NCBI GenBank assembly: GCA_023014485.1
Contig: JAJOZX010000879.1
Coordinates: forward strand, 492,001 to 556,000
Origin: Bathynomus jamesi
Taxonomy: Eukaryota > Arthropoda > Malacostraca > Isopoda > Cirolanidae
DNA: 64,000 bases
Reading direction: 5' to 3'
Shown here: positions 63,448 to 64,000 of the stretch, in pieces
How the letters are laid out: each line of letters starts with the position of its first letter
How positions within the stretch are numbered: position 1 is the first letter of the stretch
Program-made: the position numbers and the translations under genes
Notes under the pieces: model-generated
What the model was told of the DNA's origin: nothing
Database searches by the model: none
What the model saw: the letters and a program-made list of their open reading frames with translations, nothing else

Positions 63448-63814
63448 CACTGCCCAACACCAATTTTGCTGATTTAATTCTAACACCTGTTTTTAGGTAA
63501 CTTTGGTGTGCTGATTTAAAAAATCACCTTAGTTTTTGCCTATCCCGTCAGGTTTTCGAGCAATCAAATACGGATATTTTGGAGATATCGCATTTTGGCA
63601 GGGTTATGCCCAATTTTTTTCTTTTCAAAAAATAAGTTTTTACATACTCAGAATCAGCATGGAAAAGTAAACAATTGCGCAGGGAGTGAACTTTAATATA
63701 CAATGGTAATATTGACACATAAAGTGATTAAAAGTGTTTAAATAAGCAAAAAATGAATCCATATTAAAGCAAGCACGGGACCAGTTTTCTTAACATTGTC
63801 TTTTTCTTGTTTTC
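63448..63814. other. Probable 3' flank/terminus of the second family C element
   Basis: aacactgcccaacaccaatt at 63447 marks the abrupt end of LINE 4 and the likely end of the element whose coding region starts at 63815 on the minus strand. There is no coding sequence. The other end lies outside the window, so a terminal repeat cannot be tested. Confidence 0.35.
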
Positions 63815-64000
63815 TTACTTTTCAGTGCTGATAAATTTTCTCTTATAGGACTTCCTAGAATGAGAGATGTCAAGACAATCTCTTTGCAGGCTCCAGCAGT
63901 AGCCAGCCATCATATGGGTATCCCATCTTCCTTGGTATCGTTCTTCCATTACTTTGATATCTTGGTGGAACCTTTCAGCTTGCTCTTCACTAACATCACC
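63815..64000 (-). CDS. Family C protein, C-terminal 61 residues (continues beyond the window)
   Basis: The minus-strand frame runs from the window edge to TAA at 63817-63815 without interruption: GDVSEEQAERFHQDIKVMEE, RYQGRWDTHMMAGYCWSLQR, then RKSYKRKFISTEK. The GERFHQD-like block with YQGxW and YCW is, as I recall, the C-terminus of the same repeat-associated protein family as 24723-26200, whose own C-terminus is missing. The two fragments do not overlap, so their relation rests on memory of the family. Confidence 0.55.
   Translation of the reverse strand, partial: GDVSEEQAERFHQDIKVMEERYQGRWDTHMMAGYCWSLQRDCLDISHSRKSYKRKFISTEK

Overview
This window is eukaryotic, intergenic, and built almost entirely of mobile elements. 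Long (TA)n tracts, arthropod-type TTAGG motifs, GIY-YIG Penelope-like elements (PLEs), CR1/jockey-type and restriction-endonuclease-type LINEs, and mariner/hAT debris suggest an arthropod. A decapod crustacean is my best guess, but the species cannot be read from the sequence. No conserved host gene was recognised; at most one possible host exon (59.6 kb) and some small acidic ORFs remain unexplained.

Layout. 1-4.8 kb: a six-copy 262-bp satellite containing a tRNA-like module, then a 2.8-kb DNA transposon ('element A') whose right end is repeated head-to-head as a palindrome. 4.8-9.5 kb: several hAT/piggyBac-like MITEs, a poly-G run and a palindromic maT (DD37D) mariner. 10.06-13.96 kb: 'element B1', with 332-bp terminal inverted repeats (TIRs) and a five-exon minus-strand transposase gene that appears fully open. 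14.7-16.9 kb: a mariner with rosa-like DD41D spacing, interrupted by a hAT MITE with a perfect 8-bp target duplication. 16.9-21.4 kb: a PLE interrupted by a palindromic MITE carrying a Merlin/ISXO2-like fragment and by a LINE. 22-26.2 kb: satellites, a broken mariner, C-rich minisatellite, and an uncharacterised transposase-like pseudogene ('family C').

26.7-48 kb holds two copies of one segment. Copy 1 (27.4-31.0 kb) and copy 2 (39.85-47.9 kb) share the order mariner end, S, T1, T2, separated by TA tracts, but each carries different insertions in those tracts: a hAT in copy 1; a PLE remnant, a second tRNA-like array, a hAT MITE, a ribozyme-bearing foldback and a head-to-head PLE pair in copy 2. 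Between the copies lie palindromic repeats, another PLE, and a rosa-like mariner split by 'element B2' with a 9-bp target duplication. 48.4-57.6 kb: a CR1/jockey-type LINE with three CCCH fingers in ORF1, a deleted mariner, two ribozyme foldbacks and an RLE-type LINE on the minus strand. 57.7-64 kb: TTAGG-containing repeats, LINE ORF1 and endonuclease debris, and the 3' end of a second family C gene.

Two things deserve attention. (1) Elements A, B1 and B2 encode related D-D-CxxH-E type transposases, all begin TAG and end CTA, and B1 may be intact; I cannot place them in a named superfamily. (2) At least ten hammerhead-ribozyme-like cores sit in PLE ends and in short palindromic elements, nearly all embedded in (TA)n tracts that seem to be serial insertion targets.
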